From the NCBI GenBank assembly GCA_017466685.1, contig JAFTTS010000094.1, positions 1 to 54,521 of the forward strand: a DNA stretch of 54,521 nt, in the 5' to 3' direction. Source of the DNA: Clostridia bacterium. GTDB taxonomy: Bacteria > Bacillota > Clostridia > Oscillospirales > CAG-272. Below the pieces are notes generated by a model, which worked only from the letters and a program-made list of their open reading frames with translations, made no database searches and was not told the origin of the DNA. The stretch's first letter is position 1. Each line of letters starts with the position of its first letter. Both the position numbers and the translations under genes were made by a program. Shown here one piece after another: positions 51,897 to 54,521 of this stretch.

Positions 51897-53084
51897 TTAT
51901 GCTTCCTCGTTGGTTTCTTCTGTTTTTGTTTCTTCTTTTTTATCGTCCTTCTTGTGACGGTCACTTTCGTCCTTGAGCTTCGGTGCGTCTTCACTTATCG
52001 CAACCTTCTTCGGCTCGGTTTTCTCGGACTTTACAGTAGCAACCGCTTCCTCGTCATCATCATCATCGATATGGTGAAGCGAGCGGACGTTACTCTTTTT
52101 GCCGCTATTATTGTTACTGCTCTTCTTCTTTGTTTCCTTAACGTTCATTTCACGCTCGGCTGCCTTATAATCCTCCTCGGTGAAACGCGGGATCGGCATA
52201 ACCTTTGCCAAAACAACAGTCTGAATGGTGGTGAAAATGTTACGGATGATCCAGTAAAGACCAACTGCACCGGCAACGGTATGTGCGATGTAAACCGAAA
52301 GAAGCGGCATTGTCCACTGCATGATCTTCATCGATTTATCTGCCTGCTGACCTGCGTTGGGATTATACGAAACCTTTCTGGTGATCCACTGGCTTAAGAA
52401 TGTGAATATGAGTGTGAATACGGTTATTAATAAAAGAGAATATATACCTTCACTGAGTGCTCCTGCAGGACTGTATGAAAGATCGAGTCCGAACAGAGAA
52501 AAATCAGGGACCATACTCTCATTGAAAACAACACCGTTTCCGAGATCAAGACCGTCATAATTTTCGATCTTTGCTTCTCTCATGTATCTGACAAGGTCAA
52601 TTTCATAAATTTTGCTGAAATCTGCCTGAGTTGCGAATTTTTCGACAAAAGCTTCACCTGTGCTGAGTAATTCATAGGTCTTACTCTTGAGAATATCAAG
52701 TGCACTTGTTCCGAGATTGCAGATATAGGTAAGCGGCTTTGTAACAACGCCGTAGATCGCAACGAGGATAGGCATCTGAATGAGAATCGGCAGACATCCG
52801 CCCATGGGATTGAACTTCTCACGCTGATAGAGCTCCATTGTCTCATTCTGAATCTTCTGCTGTGTTGCCTGGTCGTTACGTCCGGCGTACTTTTTGCGGA
52901 TCGCTCTGACCTTGGGATCAAGCTTTGCCTGTTTGATTGAATTTTTCTGCTGCTTTATTGCAAAGGGAAGCAGTAAGATCTGAAGTGCAAGCGTAAAGAG
53001 AACAAGCGCACCGACATAGCTGTTTGTCACGCTGTAACAAATTTTGATTATCCAACCAATGGGCTTGTTTAAGAAATCAAACAT
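51897..53084 (-). CDS. yidC: Membrane protein insertase YidC/SpoIIIJ
   Basis: Inserts membrane proteins with or without Sec. The 395 residues have the conserved C-terminal YidC core: helix 1 near residues 20-45, the cytoplasmic hairpin (about 50-90), then FNPMGGCLPILIQMPILVAIYG near residue 91 and the later helices around 210-290. The hydrophilic tail (about 305-395) is Lys/Glu/Asp-rich, with a run of acidic residues. The short N-terminus lacks an obvious lipobox. It sits between yidD and jag in the standard rpmH-rnpA-yidD-yidC-jag series. Confidence 0.96.
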   Translation of the reverse strand: MFDFLNKPIGWIIKICYSVTNSYVGALVLFTLALQILLLPFAIKQQKNSIKQAKLDPKVRAIRKKYAGRNDQATQQKIQNETMELYQREKFNPMGGCLPILIQMPILVAIYGVVTKPLTYICNLGTSALDILKSKTYELLSTGEAFVEKFATQADFSKIYEIDLVRYMREAKIENYDGLDLGNGVVFNESMVPDFSLFGLDLSYSPAGALSEGIYSLLLITVFTLIFTFLSQWITRKVSYNPNAGQQADKSMKIMQWTMPLLSVYIAHTVAGAVGLYWIIRNIFTTIQTVVLAKVMPIPRFTEEDYKAAEREMNVKETKKKSSNNNSGKKSNVRSLHHIDDDDDEEAVATVKSEKTEPKKVAISEDAPKLKDESDRHKKDDKKEETKTEETNEEA

Positions 53085-53111
53085 AACCTATGTATCTCCT
53101 TTAAATTTGTA

Positions 53112-53336
53112 TTATCTTCTTTTTTTATCGGGCACGGGATCATAACCGCCCTTACCGAACGGATTACAGCGCAGTATACGCCATACAGTCAGCCCAAAGC
53201 CGACAAAAAATCCGCGTTTTTTAAATGCCTCAATTGCATATTCCGAGCAGGTCGGAGTGAAACGGCAGCAGGGTTCTTTCAAAGGGGAAATATACTTTCT
53301 GTAAAGCTCAATAAGCCATATTGCAATATACTTCAT
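53112..53336 (-). CDS. yidD: Membrane protein insertion efficiency factor YidD
   Basis: A 74-residue protein of the YidD family, thought to assist YidC at the inner face of the membrane. It carries the [12 protein letters not shown] start and the [15 protein letters not shown] motif with three cysteines, then [18 protein letters not shown] at the end. It overlaps rnpA (ATGA, 4 nt). yidC follows after 27 nt. Confidence 0.96.
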   Translation of the reverse strand: MKYIAIWLIELYRKYISPLKEPCCRFTPTCSEYAIEAFKKRGFFVGFGLTVWRILRCNPFGKGGYDPVPDKKRR

Positions 53337-53710
53337 AACGCATTCATCCCGAGCTTTTTGAATGCTAACGTGAGGTCACGCTCAATGTCAGTCGATTTAG
53401 CCTTGACAATGTTACCTCTCGCTACGATAACTATAAGAAATCCGCGTCTTATTTTTGCACTTTTGTCCGAGAGACGGTAACCCTCACGTATCACTCTTTT
53501 TGCCCTGTTTCTTATAACGGCACTGCCAAGCTTTTTGGTTACGGTTATACCGACGCGGTTGATTTTTTCTTTTTCGGGATTGGCTTTAGCGAGCTTTGAA
53601 GCAGCGTAATCGGGAAGCGTATAGACAACAACAAACCGTCCCACGAATTTTTTTCCGCGGGCATATGCTTTTGAATATAGGTGATTTTCCGTGATTGCAC
53701 GCAGCTTCAT
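53333..53710 (-). CDS. rnpA: Ribonuclease P protein component
   Basis: The basic protein subunit of RNase P, which matures tRNA 5' ends with the rnpB RNA. The 125 residues contain the RNR signature [15 protein letters not shown] near residue 68 and [12 protein letters not shown] near the start. It overlaps yidD. A 202-nt gap with a large hairpin separates it from rpmH, longer than usual. Confidence 0.96.
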   Translation of the reverse strand: MKLRAITENHLYSKAYARGKKFVGRFVVVYTLPDYAASKLAKANPEKEKINRVGITVTKKLGSAVIRNRAKRVIREGYRLSDKSAKIRRGFLIVIVARGNIVKAKSTDIERDLTLAFKKLGMNAL

Positions 53711-53839
53711 TTTATATTATATCCTTTTTTATTTGACATTCAAACAGAGGAATGTAAATTTTTTATAATTTTAAGTAAATACAATAAAAACCCCCGAAAT
53801 ACGGGATATTTCCCCGACAACTCCGGCGGTTTAATTGCA

Positions 53840-53893
53840 GACACGGTTCCTGGTACAACCCGGTAATTGTTTATATCGAGTTGTACCGGTGTC
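53840..53893 (-). other. Large hairpin between rpmH and rnpA
   Basis: On the minus strand GGTACAACTCG (53877-53887) pairs with CGGGTTGTACC (53852-53862), eleven pairs. GACAC/GTGTC flanks extend it across an internal loop. The GACAC arm could instead pair with a GTGTC nearer rpmH (about 53905-53909), giving two exclusive folds. A weaker CCCG/CGGGG hairpin with TTTTT lies at about 53789-53805. It may be an RNA-processing or partial termination site. Confidence 0.5.
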
Positions 53894-53912
53894 ACTTTTA
53901 AAAAGACACAGA

Positions 53913-54047
53913 TTAATAGGTAAGTCTCTTTCTGCCCTTAGCGCGTCTTCTCTTGAGTACCTTTCTTCCGTCAGCGGTTCTCATTCTCTTTCTGAAGCCA
54001 TGCTCAACCTTTCTCTGACGCTTCTTAGGCTGGTAAGTTCTAAGCAT
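53913..54047 (-). CDS. rpmH: Ribosomal protein L34
   Basis: A 44-residue, highly basic large-subunit protein. It begins [20 protein letters not shown] and ends [16 protein letters not shown], the invariant L34 pattern, with only Arg/Lys-rich sequence in between. A perfect AGGAGG site precedes the ATG at 54047. It is the first gene left of dnaA, as in most Firmicutes. Its promoter -10 overlaps a DnaA box. Confidence 0.96.
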   Translation of the reverse strand: MLRTYQPKKRQRKVEHGFRKRMRTADGRKVLKRRRAKGRKRLTY

Positions 54048-54146
54048 TCTTACACCTCCTTAACATTAACGGAAACTATCATCATTACGATGAAAATCAT
54101 GCTTTATATTTCGAAAATGAATATAAATTCACACATAGCACCTAAT

Positions 54147-54175
54147 ATTATACACAATCAAAAATGTTTTGTCAA
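54147..54175 (-). promoter_or_regulatory. Promoter of rpmH, overlapped by a DnaA box
   Basis: Minus strand TTGACA (54170-54175), 17-nt spacer, TATAAT (54147-54152). Both are perfect consensus. The leader to rpmH is about 90 nt. Confidence 0.88.
54148..54156 (+). promoter_or_regulatory. DnaA box
   Basis: TTATACACA, a perfect match to TTATNCACA. It covers the rpmH -10 box, so DnaA binding should block rpmH transcription. I see only this one perfect box in the 326-bp rpmH-dnaA gap. Confidence 0.75.
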
Positions 54176-54249
54176 GGACTTTTTCAAAAAAACTTTTTAT
54201 TATAAGTAAAAAAATCTTCTCCCGTGCACTATTTTTATTGTTAAAACAC

Positions 54250-54278
54250 TTGAAATTTTAATCTTTTTGTGGTATAAT
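54250..54278 (+). promoter_or_regulatory. Promoter of dnaA
   Basis: TTGAAA (54250-54255), 17-nt spacer, TATAAT (54273-54278). About 90 nt before the dnaA ATG. Confidence 0.75.
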
Positions 54279-54345
54279 ATATTTATATATATATTTATAT
54301 TATAAAATATTAGTATTTCTATTATAAATACCGTTTATTTACGCG
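54270..54345. other. AT-rich stretch of the origin region
   Basis: Almost pure A/T sequence just before dnaA, suitable as a DNA-unwinding region or simply a dnaA leader. The full origin may extend past dnaA, outside the window. Confidence 0.4.
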
Positions 54346-54373
54346 AAAATTAAAATAACGAAAGGACATAAAA

Positions 54374-54521
54374 ATGCAGTCATTTAATGATATATGGACT
54401 CTTGCGCTCGGTGAATTAAACGTAAAGTTCGGTCAGACCATCGCCGATCTTTGGTTCACCTCCTTAAAGCTCTTTGATTTAACAGACACGCAGGCAGTCA
54501 TCGTTTGCGATATGCCCTATA
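54374..54521 (+). CDS. dnaA: Chromosomal replication initiator DnaA (5' part only)
   Basis: The first 49 codons, cut by the window edge. The N-terminal sequence reads MQSFNDIWTLALGELNVKFG and continues into the domain I helices (WFTSLKLFDLTD...VIVCDMPY) expected for DnaA domain I, which recruits helicase and other partners. AAAGGA lies 8 nt before the ATG. Its position next to rpmH, rnpA, yidC and jag confirms the identification. It is transcribed away from rpmH. Confidence 0.92.
   Translation, partial: MQSFNDIWTLALGELNVKFGQTIADLWFTSLKLFDLTDTQAVIVCDMPY

Overview
The window is about 54.5 kb of bacterial chromosome of roughly 50% GC. It carries the left side of a replication origin: dnaA starts at the right edge and reads out of the window. 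Gene content and order (rpmH-rnpA-yidD-yidC-jag, mnmG-rsmG-noc-parA-parB, rimP-nusA-ylxR-ylxQ-infB, rpmG-secE-nusG-rplK-rplA), sigma-A-like promoters, strong AGGAGG ribosome sites, SLH-domain exoproteins and a Noc/ParB pair indicate a Firmicute of class Clostridia. An Oscillospirales-like gut organism is my inference, not something the sequence proves.

Layout. 0-3.4 kb: lipoprotein, cysteine desulfurase and proA (+). 4-6.6 kb: an MBOAT/DHHW O-acyltransferase pair (-). 6.7-9.4 kb: two zinc-ribbon membrane proteins and a C26 glutamine hydrolase (-). 9.6-12 kb: nrdR (+) and an SLH-transglutaminase exoprotein (-). 12.4-17.7 kb: the rimP-infB operon (-). 18 kb: a candidate structured small RNA (-) and a copper-amine-oxidase-like exoprotein. 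19.2-21.6 kb: the rpmG-secE-nusG-rplK-rplA operon (-). 22.2-24 kb: typA. 24.3-28.1 kb: a 1257-residue SLH exoprotein with a caspase-like His/Cys pair (+). 28.2-35.3 kb: ymdB, rarA, recG, yitT, proB and a lipoprotein (-). 35.6-45.5 kb: U32 peptidase, dut, mnmG, rsmG, noc, parA, parB and serS (+), with three parS sites ahead of parA. 45.8-48.8 kb: accessory genes including a REP-associated (RAYT) transposase. 49-54 kb: mnmE, jag, yidC, yidD, rnpA and rpmH (-), then the origin side of dnaA.

Two dispersed repeat systems dominate the non-coding space. One is a REPIN-like palindromic element of about 76 bp with TGTAGGGGCG ends. It is concentrated around the RAYT gene, which carries the 25-nt REP core in frame. 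A 93-bp-period tandem array of it separates jag from mnmE, and one copy abuts the mnmE stop codon. The other is a compound intergenic repeat, here called B1/B2. B1 keeps two hairpins whose stems vary by compensating changes between copies, and all six clear B1 copies lie on the + strand.

Compared with the usual Firmicute origin order, the mnmG-rsmG-noc-parA-parB(-serS) block is inverted and detached from mnmE. Both junctions lie in repeat-rich DNA, so repeat-mediated inversion is the simplest explanation. I consider the most novel signals to be the covarying B1 repeat, the candidate small RNA near 18.1 kb, and the RAYT/REPIN system.
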